From assembly GCF_918797505.1 (NCBI RefSeq), contig NC_092801.1:9424001-9488000 (forward strand): 64,000 nt of DNA. The letters are read 5' to 3'. Every line of letters starts with the position of its first letter. The stretch's first letter is position 1. Shown here piece after piece: positions 48,080 through 61,300 of the stretch. The notes under the pieces were generated by a model. The model had not been told where the DNA came from, searched no databases, and was given only the letters and a program-made list of their open reading frames with translations. Position numbers and translations under genes: made by a program. This DNA is from Bemisia tabaci. Its lineage: Eukaryota; Arthropoda; Insecta; Hemiptera; Aleyrodidae.

Positions 48080-51000
48080 TTTTCAATCTAAAATCATGGA
48101 AGCATTTTGCGTCATACGAGTTAACGTGAAATTGAAAAAAAAAGAACAAACAATGAAACCAAAAAAAAAAAAAAAAACAGCGTTGGCATTGATTTCTTAA
48201 GGTCAGTATTCATTTCAGTAGCACGGCCGAAATAACCGCTGCTGGCTGTCAGCTGAAGATAATGGTTTTATTGTTGGTGAGCCATCAAAACATTGGTGCA
48301 TCCAGAAATTTGGCAACACTGTCTTTTCTCCATTTAAACCCATAGGAGAGTATCGATTCTTGAAGGGGCCAGGTGGTCCGACAAGAATCGATTATTAAGC
48401 ATAGGTTTTTTGCTGTATCGGGAAATATTTTAGCACTTATTGACATCAATGATCATTGCATTATTCTGTTATTGCTAATCAAATCAAACTACACAAGGAA
48501 TATTGACGTAATTTTACAAATTCAACTAAGATTTAAGGGGTTTTGTTTGTCAAGTGCTAGCGGAGCCATCCCGGAATACTCTTATGTCTATCAAAACAAC
48601 AGCAAATAAGTTGGTTTTCATTTATATTTAATTTGTTATAATGAAAATAATTAAATTAGCGCCATGCAAATATCTCCAAACAAAAAATTTACCTTTAAAA
48701 GTTGTAAGTGTGAACGTTTTCATGAACCATTGAACGCTTCCTGGGACTGAAATTTCCAAAAACACGCAACGGATACCCGATTAGGAGGTCGAAAGTAATA
48801 ACACCAAGGTCAAAAAAAGTCTCGCTTCATGAACTTCTAATTTGCACACTGTTCTTTCAGATTTCAAATACTCGTGTATATCTGATCGTTTATTTCTTTC
48901 TTTCTTCATTTATTTTTTGTCGTTTTATGATTTACAAAATTAATCAATTTACTCAAATACATCACCTTATTCTTAATACGACAACTTGTCGGTGAGTGTG
49001 GAGAATAAATTTAAACTAGAATGCAATATCCTCATGAAGTGCAATTTTTAATAGTATAGTGATAAAGAAGCATTGATTTGCTATTTGATGTATGGATAAA
49101 ATAAAAACTATATTTTCCGCTAATTTGAAGTGCTTGATGGTGCTATTGAACCAGTATTAGACTCTCCAGAGGATGCTTGCGAACTGTTAAAATGGGGCAA
49201 TGAGGTTAAGTGTCTAGTTGTCATGATAAATAAATATCGCATCAAAACTTCAAAAAATCTTAACTTATAATGTCACTAGTTGACACAGGTATTTTTCTTA
49301 TTCTTTTAACGTTCATCTTTGCTGTTAAAACTCGCGTTATCCGAGTGCCTTCTTATTTTAACTCATTTGTTAACTCGCGACGGTGAAACTACCAAACCAC
49401 GTATCTCGGTTTGCGGCGTCGCAGACTTGCTGTCATACTTTTATTTTTTAAATAGAAAACTACTCAACGTCAGTTCGTGAAAACTTCCGTGATTTTTCCT
49501 CTTTGTGCGGAGATAAATCTGTGAAAATTGTAAGGAATGATATTGATTTGATCTCCTTCAAAAAAATAAAATGTGAGTGGAGATTTTTAAACACCGCAAA
49601 CGAGATACGTGGGTCTGGTAGTTTCACTGTCGATCGTCGGAATTAGATGATGCCTAGTTCAATATTTATTTGAAGCAGTTTCGGCTGCTATTAACTAGGG
49701 GAAGATTTTTGAACATTGAGTGTAGAAAAAAAACAAGCAGGAAAGTTATCCACTACGTTCATATTAAAAAATCGCTCAGTTATTTACTATGTAGCTATGG
49801 TCTCCTTATGCACGTCAAGTGATTTTGGGGTATGCCAAAATTTAGAGGAAGGGTTAGGGGCGAAACATGAATCATATCAAATTCGCAAGGAATGCTCACT
49901 TTGAAGGACCGTAGATTTTGATTTTTTACCACTTCCGAACTTGCACTCTCCATTTCTACTTTTACCATATACATTTACCATGTACACTTGGCAACTATTC
50001 CTAGAGCCACAGCAGTATTTTCCAGTAAAGCCATGTAGCTCCGGAAACCTTGGCAAATTTTCGGGTATTACTTTAAAACTATTTTATGAGAAATTTAGAA
50101 CTAAGATTTCCTCTGAAAAATGTACTGATGTCTTTCGATGCCTTATCCAAAAGAATTATGCGAATTAAATTAATGTGAAAAAGAAAATTGCGAAAACAGA
50201 GACGTCGTCGAAACTTATCGTCTGGTATCGCAGGTGCTCACGGCTGTGAGTTTGTTATCATAATCTTTCCATGCATCGATAAAAACTAACACAATGAACG
50301 GGCACTTTAATAGCTTGCACTTCAAGCAAAGAGTTTTGCGGTTACAACCACTCCCAACTAAGCTATTCAAATAGAGCTTTAGAAATTATCTCAGATTTGG
50401 CACAGATACTACATATATCCAACGGTGCACTGAACGATAATTCAATTGCCACTTTGCCAAGACTGTAGTTAGTTCCATGCGCAGTGCAATAAGTGTATCA
50501 AGTGCTGTAGTGCTTGAAATTTTATTTCTTCGCACTTTTAAAGATCACTACGCACAAATTCATCCCAAAACTTCATAAGTGGTACGTGGTAAGTATTTTA
50601 TCTAATATCTATCTTTCATTTCATAATTCATTTAATTTCAGATCACCACACAGAAACTCAGTTAGAAAATAAAAACAGAGATCTGGTAATATTTATGCTG
50701 TCATTTGAGCATTGCGAAATGGTTTATTTTACTTTTATGTGACTTACGATTCAAAAGGAATTCTTTCTTTCATTTCCCTCTTAGAGTCTTAAAATATTTA
50801 TCAGGCTATTTTATTCTTTTTGTATGGTTTTATTGACTTTGGCTCTTACTTGTAAGAAATAATAAAAAATCATTCTCTTCAAATGTGACACTGGACATCA
50901 GTTAAATTGTACGTTCTGGCGGACAGGCGGATAAGGCAACCCTACATTGTGTTTCATGTTGTGAAATAAGGCTCTCATTTATAGTGTCCGATGAAAATTT

Positions 51001-54000
51001 CTCATCAAATAATACCAAGAGAACCAAACTGTTACTTACATACGTCCCATACGTGGCTGCATAAATTACGGAGCGCATCACTAGTTGCTGTAGGTACTCT
51101 CGTTAAAGCTGCGAAACTTCTTGAGGTCTGCTCAATTAAGTCAAACTCTTCATGCAAAGAGAAAATAATACATTGACATGATAGCCACTTTCCTTGGGGT
51201 TTCTAAACTGAAAACACGGCAATCCTGCTGATTCATTTTGACGGTGCAAAGCGACGTCGCAGACTTCTTGCCATATCTAGTTTATTTTTTAAGCAGATAA
51301 CTATACTCAACGGCAATTCTTTAAAACTGCCATGATTATTCTTCTCTGTGCGAAGAAAATTCTGCATAAATTTCAAGGCATGGTGTCAGTTTGTTATCCT
51401 TTTAAAAAATAACATAGATACGGAGGTTTTCAGACACCGGAAACGAGATATGTGATTGCAAACTTACGCCGTCGATTTGCTCCTTATCTTTGCATATAAA
51501 GTTTTGCTTGATACGAATGTGGACTCTCAGAAAAGCGAGGACATCCCCTTCAATACGGCCTTAAGTTAGAGAGTTTTTTTTTTTTTTTCAGTTTTGGAGT
51601 TTGTTTCATAGAATACCAGTGAAACCATCTTGCTTCACGCGAAGTTTTACAAAGGAATCAGTAAGTACATGAATTTCCAACCCCTGATACGAACAAGAGC
51701 TTCATCATTTTATTACAAGTAATAGCCGAAGTCAATACAACCATACAAAAAGAATAAAATAGCCTGATAAATATTTTAAGACTCTAAGCCTTTAAGTATA
51801 AACTGTCGATTATTTTATTTAGTTGATTAACTTTGGATTGTTTAGTTTGTTGAAATTGATTTTCCTACTATAGCCAATATATTTTACTAAGCAAATTTGT
51901 CTCTCCGATATACTTATACATTTTAACTGTTTTTAATGTTGAAGTGTATCCAGGTAAATTCATAAAGATACATTACAACGGACGGGAACTCTCGGGCCCG
52001 CGTAAGCTTGAATGCGTGCGTGCGGCATGTCGCTTAGGCAGTGCAGAGGACGCGCGCGCGTTGCGCTACGGCGCGCCCATTTTGTTCCTAGTGTCTATCG
52101 TTGCGCGCGCCTTTTTCGAGTGTTTTGCGGCTTTTACAACAGTGGTTTCTACTAAAAATTTGTATGGGAAGATTATCAGCAAATAATTATTTTCCAACTC
52201 AGAGAAAATGCGTGTCTCGCAGAATCTATGAGAAAAATCTTTGATATTTCACTCGAGCTGCAACGTGGGGCAACCTTAGCTGGTGCAAATCAGCGAAGCT
52301 CGTTAAAAAATTACCCCTCGCACGTACAGTGAATTCGTAAAATGAGGAAACATACCTGATAGTATCATGTATGTGTAGTTCAAATTTTGTATCGCATCAT
52401 AAACAAATGCACCATACGCTCGTTCAATATTCCCCATTTCAATCCTCACGTTATCAAGTAAACCAGGATTAAGAGTTTTTCGAGTAGACAATAAGTGAGT
52501 GTCAACGGAATGGTCTCAAATCCCACAACAAGAAAAAACAAACGAGTTGGCAGCTATCATCCCGTTGGTTAGATTGACTCCTGCAAGGTGAACAAACTTC
52601 CGTTACTCAGATATCGAATGGACCACTAGTCAAGGTATGAATTTCAGCATTTTGAAACGTTATCATGAACGTCTCTGAGATAAGAAAATCTGGCAACCTC
52701 ATCTTGACGCTTTGGCTCAGCTATAGCAAATTACTTATAGTTTGAAAAACACATGGTGGGAAATGAGTATTGCTCGACTGAGAAGCTTGCTGAAACCGTT
52801 ATAGACCGCGATTTGACTCACGTAGAGCTTTGAGTTTCCTGTGAGCGGGCAGTTCACATTCCTCGTAACCAATGTGAAATAAAAACGTTGAAATCTTCGT
52901 TAGGAGTTAGTTTCAGTAATATTCGTTGCGTTAATCGTGTTCTACGTGAAATTCTACTTAAGGACCATGTATCAGATTGCTTAAATTCGTACCTTGTCTG
53001 ATGGTCCATTGTTAAAAAATTGCAAAAAACTTTCCTGCTTTAACTCAGAACCATACTCAGATATCGAATTTTCATTTTTTCTTTAAATGAAAAGATCCTA
53101 AAGATCCTCTTTCCATCCTAAAGAAAAGCAGGCAAAAATTTACCAGGAACATTTCCACAATCCTTCGATGCTAAGATTGCAGGCAGGCTCGCGGTGTACA
53201 CTATGGTCGTATATTGTGCACACCGCGGGTAGTATAAGTTTAAAGCAGCAGATACACTTGGGAGTAGAACGCGTGTGTTGAAAGGAAAATACCAATAGAC
53301 AAAGAAGTTCTAGCCGTGGTAACAACGTTTATTATTGTTAAAATTAGTATTTGTTTAGTATTGTTTGTTATTTATAAATTCAAACTTTCTGCTCATGGAA
53401 CATTAATTATTTACTAGGGTATTAAATTGCACGCTAAACTATGACAGTCTCAGCAATACGAAAGTATGGCAACCTCAATCTTGACGCTTTGGCTCAGCTA
53501 CAGCAAGCTGTGCATACTTTGAACAACACAGAGTGGGAAAGAAACAATACTCGATTGTTCAGTTTGCTAAAGCTGTTGCAGTGCACAATTTAACTCGCGT
53601 GGGTTATTGTTTTTCTTGTGACCGAAAAATTCAAATTTCCCGTGACCAACGTACAATAAAAACGTTAATATTTAAGCTATATGAGTTGATTACAGCCGTT
53701 TTCACTGCACGAATCGTAATCTATGTGCAATTCTGGCGGGGAATCATGTATCAGAGTGCCTAACTTTGTATACCTTGTTTAATGGTCCATTCAATATAAA
53801 GAAGCGAACATAGGAACTTCCCTAACATTTCCCGGGGAGATTATTTTATCGGGAGAAACGAGGCAACGTTGGAATGCTCACACAGCGTCGAAACGCAACA
53901 TGGGCCGTATAAGCCCCAGTATTCGATGCCGCGATAACTTTAACGCAAGTCCGAAAAATCTTGCCGAACAAATTACGATCGACCTGAAAAGCATATTAGC

Positions 54001-55384
54001 GCCTACAAGACTGGATGAATACTTCTCGCATTGCGCCAAACGCAGTGCAGTCCGCCAGTTGGCTTGAAATGCATATTAACGCCTACAAGACTGTTAGAAT
54101 ACTTCACACATTGCGCGCACAGCAACTTGCGCGCTTTAATCGTTGTGATTTTTCTGCGTCAGGTGTGGTGGACAAAATATTCAACCAGTACACAACGCGA
54201 GCCTGCAATTATCTAAGGATAGTGGAGACTTTTCTGCTTCCTATTAACTTTCCCATCATTAAATATACCGAATTATTATTAATATTTGTAAGTACTTTAA
54301 ATATGGGCTGAATTACGTATTTACTGATGGGATTGTGTCCCGGGTAAACCGCTAGTAGTAAATGAAACTAATGAAAACGAAACACTGTCATAAAATCCGG
54401 CCATGTTGCTAAATTTACAATATGTTCAATATGATGAACTCATAATGCATTAAGATTGAATTCCTCCTTATTAAGTATCAAATGTATGGATGTGCTTCGG
54501 CTGCAATAAAGAAGTTTCGATTTTCCGGAACTTTTAATTATTTCACAAACTTTATTTTCAATTTTTCCTCTTTTTTGAGTAAAAATATTCAAATCTATCA
54601 ACAGGACGAAGTGTTTTTGGAGGATACGGTGAAAGTAAAACTGCACGATAAGTATTCTAAGGTGAAGTGAACTGCCAAAGCATGGTGGTTTTATCAAGAG
54701 TATTTTATGTTATCAACTTTTGAAAAGAGAATTTGAAGGGTTCAAGTACACGCAGTGTACACTCTCATCAAAAATGTTGACCGACTTCTCAGTATCGATT
54801 AATTAATGAAATCAGCAAGTGCTAATGTCTTCAGATAGCGGCAAAAAGATAATTTTTGGCCAGATAAAGCTACTCTCAAAGTTTTCAGGTGAAGGTGACA
54901 AAAAATTATGTAAGGTGAAACTTGTTCAAGATGTTAGCCCATGATGATCATTTAAACCACACTTTCAGCGTTGTATCAAGGCGCTTCCTCCTTATTTTAG
55001 GACATTAACACTTTTGTCATGCCAAAATATCTGTCGAAGTATTTTGTTACGGACAGCTGTTATGTTTTTTTCGGTTCAATTTTGACAACTCAATTTTTCA
55101 TTCCATCACTGTTCGCTTTTGTCGAGAGAAAAGTTGGAGTGTAAGACTCGTAAACGTAACTATTTGATTTAAAATTGAACAACAACTTGAATGCAACTTC
55201 GTATTCAACGTTTCGTTTAACGTTTCATTCAATTGGCGGTGCTACTTAGTTAAATTGAACGGAAAGTTGAATCAAAATCCTCCGATCGACATAAAGCAAA
55301 ACTGCATCTTAGATCACTGGAAGCTGCCAGAGATACTCGAACTCCGTTTGAAAGTAAAATCGCAACGATTCTGCAGGTTAGTTT
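48080..55384. other. gene-free region between UGT-B and the P450
   Basis: This is the intergenic space between divergently transcribed UGT-B and the P450. It contains family E foldbacks at 49377-49637 and 51241-51477, the latter inserted in a family A remnant (51140-51720). Family C copies lie at 52617-53010 and, diverged, at 53440-53795. The GC-rich patch at 51965-52130 has CGCGCGCG tracts, unlike its surroundings. Around 54000-54120 are degenerate phrases related to the family D palindrome (ACTTCTCGCATTGCGCC). No coding frame here shows a known domain. Promoters were not identified. Confidence 0.5.
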
Positions 55385-58300
55385 ATGTTACATGATATGT
55401 TGACAGATCGAGAAATGGTTGACTTAATTTTGCTGTGCATGGGAATATGCTTAGCAATTTACGCTTATGTGACCTCAACTTTCGACTACTGGAGACGCCA
55501 TGGCGTGGTTCATCCCAAACCTCTCCCATTTTTTGGCATCATTAAACCACTAATCACCTTCCAGATGACTTCCGGACAACTATTTCAAAACATATACAAG
55601 TGAGTCTTATTCATTGTTCTCTTTTGTGTGTGCGTACTGCGTATGTGCGGTAGGGGAGGTTTTCTGACAAATGAAATCGACATCTGCTCTGAAACGTTGA
55701 AAAATTTCTTTGTAAAAAAATAAAATGACGGCAGAAATTTTGAATTGTTGCATAGTGCTTGCGACTTTTTGGCCGGAAGGTGACGACATGCCATTTTGTA
55801 GTTTCAGCGTAGATATAATATAATATAGGTATATGGGCTATCTACATTTTAAAACTAGGTTTAAGTCTTGGTATTTGGATCCATTCATCTGTGAGTTACT
55901 TTGAGTCAAAAGAAAGATAAAGTTTAATGTTACACACCATTTTATATATAGACAAACTCTTCAGAATCCTCGCTGAAAAGCCTAATTTGTGGTAGAGAAT
56001 GGATTTCTATTGTAAAGTTTGTTTTTCTCCATCACCTCAGAAAATATCCAAATAATACGCGCCTGATGATTTGAATCATGTTATAGCAACTACCCCAACG
56101 AGCCCTTCGTGGGAATTTGGATGATAAGGAAACCGGCCCTGCTTGTAAGAAGCCCAGAGGTGATTGGGGATATTCTGGTGAAACAATTTCAAAAATTTGT
56201 TGATCGAGGACATAAATTTGACGAACGCAGAGAGCCAATCACAGCTAACTTGGTCACTTTAACCGGTGACCGGTGGCGCTACCTTCGGCAGAAGTTATCT
56301 CCGGTTTTCAGCACCGGAAAACTCCGTTTAATGACCGACTTAGTCGTCAAATGCGGAGAAGCTCTAAATAGACACGTTTTGGTAAGCACTGAGAACTGTA
56401 ATATTTTATCTAGCATGTAGATACAATTTGGTGGAGAGAACTCAACCAATTTATGAATGATTAAAAAATATTTTGTCTCCGCGTGAAGTTCACAGAAACT
56501 TTTTTCTTGGTTCGGATATTATAGGTAGAAAATAGGAATAAATTTCCAGCCATAATTTTATTGTTTTTTGCCATATTTTGGGTGTAGAGAGGCTGTGGAA
56601 AAATCCAACCCTGGCGGGCACTCCGCGTGAAGTTCACAGAAATTATTTCCATAGTGGAGACATTTTAGGTAAAATGTAGGAATAAATGGCCAGCTATGAT
56701 TTTATTCTATTTTTTCATCTTTTGGATGCAAAGAGGCTGTGAAAAAATCCCTCTCTGGAGGACAAGCAGCCCCCTCCAGGATGGAGTTTTTTCCGCAGTC
56801 TCTGTGCATTTAAATGATCACAAAAAAAAAAAAAAAAAAAAAAAAAAAATTAAATTGCGGCTGGAAATTTTCTCCTCTATTTGGTAAAATTCCACATATT
56901 GTTCCTGTATTGTCCATACAACAAACGACGCTTGTAAACTGATTCTACATTAAGCTATTGCGTGACACAGGGATTTACGATCTAAGTACTTTTTATGACG
57001 TAAAATTTGTAAAAAAAAAAAAAATACGATGGTGCTACCGGTTTTCCTTGGGAATAAATCTCGAGCTCAAAAAGCCCCTCAAAGTTGCAGATATTGCTTA
57101 CGGAATGTTGAGAGTCCACGGGAAAAAAAGTGTGAGGGGTTATCCCCTAAACTTGTGGTACTACTAAAATTTGTTGGATGATATGGACATTTCTAATTAA
57201 TTTTGGTAGTATCGCAACTCAAGTAAGGGTAGTACCGTAACATTTGGGTTAGTAATCTAATTTATCGGGATACTACCACAATTTATCGGGGTATTACCAC
57301 AATTTATTGGGGTATTACCACAATTTATTGGGGTATTACCACAATTCATTTGAAATATCCATATTATCCAACAGTTGGGACTTAACCCCTACCTCTTTTT
57401 TTCCGTGTCCGCCTCTATTTAAATTTAAACTTCCTATGCACAAATCGGGAGCGAATACATCGATAGGTCTCTAAGTTTGCAACTAGCTCATTGCGAGAGT
57501 CACATCTCGAAACGCATTCAGCCGTTTTCAAAATGCTTTCAGGAATCCCTGGAAGAGACTAAACGTGGCGAGATTGAAATTCGAGACTTGACTGCGAAAT
57601 ACACAACGGATGTTATCGGTACTGCGGCTTTCGGTCTAGAGTTCGAGTCTTTCACCAGTGACGACGCGCCTTTTCGGAAAATGGGCAGGAAACTCTTCTC
57701 TCCATCCTTGAAATACGCAATCGCGCTAGTTATCCGTCAGTTCTTTCCGGACTTTTACAGTTACCTGGGGCTTCGGAGTTTTCCGAAGGAGGTTAACTCC
57801 TTCTTTCTCGACCTGACGAGGGACACGATAGAGATGCGCAAGAAACATAATATTCAGAGGAATGATTTTATGGATTTACTAATTAAATTGAAAGAAGAAA
57901 AGGACTTAAATGCTAGTCATAAAACGTTTGGTAAGTACACAAACTCATCTGCGCTGATTTGCACCACACATTTGAATCGGTGAGTTCGAAAACACACCAA
58001 CTCGGGATTTTTTCGATTTTCACGTTTTTACGGTTTAGTAACACTTATGGATAGAGGCATCTGCACGCAAAAGGAAATTTCAAAATTGCAATCGGAAGTG
58101 CTCGAAACAGAGACGGGAAAAGGGAAACATTGAAGTATTTCATTGGAAATACCAATTTTTGGCCATTTCAAGGAAAACGGGTGACCATCCGATTTTGCGG
58201 TTTTCTTTTTTCGGTTCAGTATACCTTGTACCAAAAAGTTATATAAATATTCAAGCGTTATTCACGTCGAAAAATATAAATTTTTCAGGGCAGACTAAGT

Positions 58301-61300
58301 GAAATCAGTAGCTGAAAGTCGGTGAGAACGAAAACTCACCAACTCGGAAATTTTTATACGCTTAATTCTCAGTCATCAAACATGGTGTACCGATTTCAAC
58401 TTGGTGCTTTACAAAGTCTCTAAGTACTTGTCCTTTGGCAGCAAAAAGGTTTTTCTTAAACCAACTTCTTCACCCGCTGCGCAGTTTTAGGTGTTTACTG
58501 AAAAAAAAAAATTTCCGAGTTGGTGTGTTTTCGAACTCACTGATTTATTTTGGCCAGATACCGCTGTTTGACCAGTTTTGAGAATATTGCTGATTATGGT
58601 ATTTACATGAATGCTCCAGTTTGAGCTTGTTAAGTCTGTTTAGGTTCTACATAAATCTGTATTTTTACACATTTTATGAAGTTATTAATGGGTCAGGCGA
58701 TTTATTTGCCACTACGAATATTATCTGGCGTATTCTTGAATCCAAGGAGCCCCCCTCCCCTTTCAGTGACCAAATTTTTCCTGAAAAATAAAGGGCCCTC
58801 TTCTGTCGCGTGTGTTTTTTAGTCACGGAATACAATTATTTTAGAGATTACTACTGTAATTGCAAGGGAGAAAAACTTCAGTTGCTAATTTTGCTGATAC
58901 TCTCGCGTGTAAAATTGTCACAAACCTCATGAAGAAGAGTAAAGAATGACGTCAAGTGACGCCTTGCTGAATAGTTTGCACCTCCTGTAACGCTGAGTAA
59001 CAACAATGCGTAACCAGTTACGATGCGAAATTTTATAAAAAAATGATTTTAGAGGAGGAAGATATCTCAATTTTGGAATGCCTTCAAATGAGAATGTATG
59101 CAATTTTACCTATACATGAGTGTGTAGATTTGTATCCAGCTTGAACGCCTTCCACAGGTAAATTAAACTTCCAACTTTGAAGATTTTGGAGCATCCTCCA
59201 CTTTAACGTTGTAATAAACTATTCGCCACACTAATTACTCGCTTCCGCCGTATATTCTACCTAAATTTTTCATTTTATTATCGATTATATTTACAGAAAT
59301 CAATCATAAAACTTTAACAGCGCAAGCGTTTGTATTTTTTACTGCTGGTTTTGAAACTACCTCAACAACTCTCTCCTTCTGCTTGTATGAGTTAGCTCTG
59401 AACCCTGAGATCCAGCTGAAAGCTGTTCAAGAAATTCAGGAAGCAAAGAAAACGAATGCTCATCTCACCTACCAAAGCACGCAAGAGATGCCTTATCTTG
59501 AATGCATTCTTAAAGGTAAGTATTGTGTTTATTGTGAAAATGTATTCATGAAATATTTTGATCATTAAGATCCATTTGATATTCCGAAAAAACTGTTGAG
59601 TAAAGCATGAACAATTTAACATCTACGCTTTATTTGCATTGATTTTATGAACGAATTTTTGGGTGCGTGGCGATTTTACACGGAGTTCCTTTGAAAAATT
59701 AGTTTTGTTTTAATAACATATCGAATTTTTTAGGAACACTTTCATTTTTGACTGCAGCTACACTGTCCTTCAATTACATTTAAATGCCCACTTGGGTGGG
59801 ATTTGATTGAATTTTGCAAATCAGGAGCTACTATTTCTAATAAAATTTGATTTGAACAACACCATATTTAATTTTAGTTTTGAAGTATAACCAAGGTGAT
59901 GTAATGATCGTTTTCATTAATTTACTTAGGACCTTTCAGCATTTCGCCATCTTCAGAGTACAGTCATTAATACATAAATATATCACAGTTATTACACTTT
60001 CGTCCTAAACTTAATAACACACAACAAGGCACATTATACCAACCATTATACCATACATTATACCATATATTTGGTATAATGTGCCTTGATGTGTGTTATT
60101 AAGTTTAGGACGAAAGTGTAATAACTGTGATATATTTATGTATTAATGACTGTACTCTGAAGATGGCGAAATGCTGAAAGGTCCTAAGTAAATTAATGAA
60201 AACGATCATTACATCACCTTGGTTATACTTCAAAACTAAAATAAAATACTATTTCTAGTCCATTTTAAGAAAAATGTGTGTGTGCCATATTTCCACACGT
60301 AGGAAAACAACAATGTTTACAATTAACTAAATACTTAGCTAGTCTTATAAATGCAGCAATGACGGACTAATGTTTACTAGTCCCTTGTCGTTGAATTTAG
60401 TCCATTAAGACACTCTCAAGGGAATACTGTCGTGCTAAGGAAGAACAATGAGCCTTCAGAAGTTGCCAAGTTTTTTCTAGTAAAAACTGAATTTACATGG
60501 AAAATTCCGAATATTATTTTCCAAAATTTTCAGACAATTTTGTACGCAATTCAATAAAAAATATCTGAAAATTTCAAGAAAAAAAATGTACGAATGTTGT
60601 CAAAACTACATGTTTTATCGAGGGAAATTTGGCAACTCTCGAATGCTCATACGGCGTTCTTACTGAGCACGGCAAAATAACAATCTAAGGTCATTCGATG
60701 GACGCCATATTTTGTGTCGGAACGTCATGCAATATATCGCATCGATTGGTTCCACTTTCTCAGCTACTCGTCATTTTTCTCGAATTTTGAGATTGCAATT
60801 TTGTTGCCAGGAGGCTAAAGAATTCACATATCAATTGTACGTATTTCTGTCAAACGGAACTATTTGCATTAAGACACGAGCCCTGAGACCCATAAGAATA
60901 TATACATAATAGGGCTTACGTCATAATGCACATACTTCCGTTTGACGGAAATACGTCCAATTTTGACGACTAAATTCAACGTATGAAAGGCGTGGTTTTT
61001 TTTAGAGGAAAAATATCGCATTCGACACTGATATCGAAACTACACTCGAATGCAATATGTCTCCTCTGAAAAAATCACGCCTTCAATACGTTAAATTTTG
61101 TCGTCAAAATTTATATGTGAATTCTTTAGTCTCCTGGCGACAGAATTGCGATCTCAAAATATGAGAAAAATGACGACTAGCTGAGAAAACGGAACCAATC
61201 GATGCGATATATCGCATGTCGTTCTGACACAAAATATGGCGTCCATCAAATCACCTTAAGGTAGAGAAAGGTAAGCCGTAGTCAATTGTTTTTATTCGCC

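Noticed and set aside
57261..57344. CRISPR-like repeat array
   Set aside because: The 21-bp units are directly adjacent with no spacers and lie in a eukaryotic intron.
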